A stretch of 5,337 bases of DNA from an uncultured Treponema sp. (GTDB lineage Bacteria; Spirochaetota; Spirochaetia; Treponematales; Treponemataceae): the NCBI GenBank assembly GCA_937900125.1, contig CALCEK010000036.1, positions 1-5,337 of the forward strand, given 5' to 3'. A model generated the notes under the pieces. It ran no database searches. It saw only the letters and a list, made by a program, of their open reading frames with translations, and was not told the DNA's origin. The translations under genes and the position numbers were made by a program. Shown one piece after another: positions 4,956 to 5,337 of the stretch. Position 1 is the stretch's first letter, and each line of letters opens with the position of its first letter.

Positions 4956-5337
4956 ATGATAAAAATTCAAAATGCAAGCGAAGTTGAAGATGCGTTTTTT
5001 GAAGGGAAAAATTTTGAGTTTGCGGACAAAACTGTAAGCGAAATTTTAGAAACTGTCCGCACACAAAAAGATTCCGCGCTAAAAGAATTTAGTTTAAAAT
5101 TTGACAAAATATGCCCCGCGTCTTTTGAGATTCCGCTTGAAGAGGCAAAACAAGAGGCGGAAAATTTGCAAAAAGAAAATCCCGCTTTGTACGAGGCACT
5201 TTGTTATTCGCGCGACCTTGCCTTGCGTTTTGCAAAAAAACAGCGCGAATGTTTTACAGATTTTGAAGTTGAATTAGAGCCTGGACTTTTTACAGGACAA
5301 AAAACAATTCCTGTAGAAAAAGCAGGACTTTATGTTC
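4956..5337 (+). CDS. hisD: Histidinol dehydrogenase, N-terminal part (cut by window edge)
   Basis: HisD oxidises L-histidinol to L-histidine in two NAD-dependent steps, the end of the pathway, as a zinc homodimer in the cytoplasm. The first 127 residues are present, of about 430 usual for the family. Family features visible are VSEILETVRTQKDSALKEFS (residues 27-46) leading into KFD (48-50), like the HisD segment V..I...VR..GD.AL.E....FD; RFAKKQ (91-96); and EPGLFTG (108-114) followed by PVEKAGLYV, which normally continues into PGG. The G of the usual GD pair is K here. Catalytic and zinc residues lie beyond the window and cannot be checked. The gene begins 8 bp after the HisA fusion, so it belongs to the same operon. 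The start is set by the TAGGAG ribosome binding site and by the HisD N-terminal length. Confidence 0.93.
   Translation, partial: MIKIQNASEVEDAFFEGKNFEFADKTVSEILETVRTQKDSALKEFSLKFDKICPASFEIPLEEAKQEAENLQKENPALYEALCYSRDLALRFAKKQRECFTDFEVELEPGLFTGQKTIPVEKAGLYV

Overview
The window is AT-rich bacterial DNA, probably chromosomal. It holds two divergent operons on either side of an unusually structured 556-bp intergenic region (3096-3651). Low G+C, many T/A-ended codons, LptF/LptG-like membrane proteins and the histidine gene style suggest a host-associated or free-living spirochaete such as a non-pallidum Treponema. That assignment is an impression from the protein sequences and has not been tested by a search.

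Left operon (minus strand, 3095 to 175): two overlapping membrane-protein genes of 336 and 637 residues, joined by a 4-bp ATGA overlap. Both have three N-terminal membrane helices, a soluble middle domain and three C-terminal helices. This is the layout of the LptF/LptG permeases that move lipid or LPS out of the inner membrane. The second protein also carries about 210 extra residues with TPR-like helical repeats between helix 3 and the beta-type domain. The family assignment is inferred from topology and local motifs. Downstream (1-174) lie a weak terminator-like hairpin and an imperfect palindrome that looks like a dispersed REP-type repeat.

Right operon (plus strand, 3652 to the window end): histidine biosynthesis. 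The first gene encodes one 431-residue polypeptide made of HisA, HisI and HisE, covering steps 4, 3 and 2 of the pathway. It is followed 8 bp later by hisD (the last two steps), cut off by the window edge after 127 residues. HisE acts on phosphoribosyl-ATP, HisI on phosphoribosyl-AMP and HisA on ProFAR, so the fusion joins three consecutive reactions.

Intergenic region: five exact copies of TTTTCCACA, a sequence that fits relaxed DnaA-box consensus, plus a TTTTACACA copy. They sit in two groups (3138-3200 and 3447-3478) around a very AT-rich stretch. An 8-bp palindrome and a C-rich, G+C-rich island complete the region. Both outermost genes have an extended -10 promoter pressed against the start codon and no Shine-Dalgarno sequence, while both downstream genes have strong ones. 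This suggests that each operon starts with a leaderless message.
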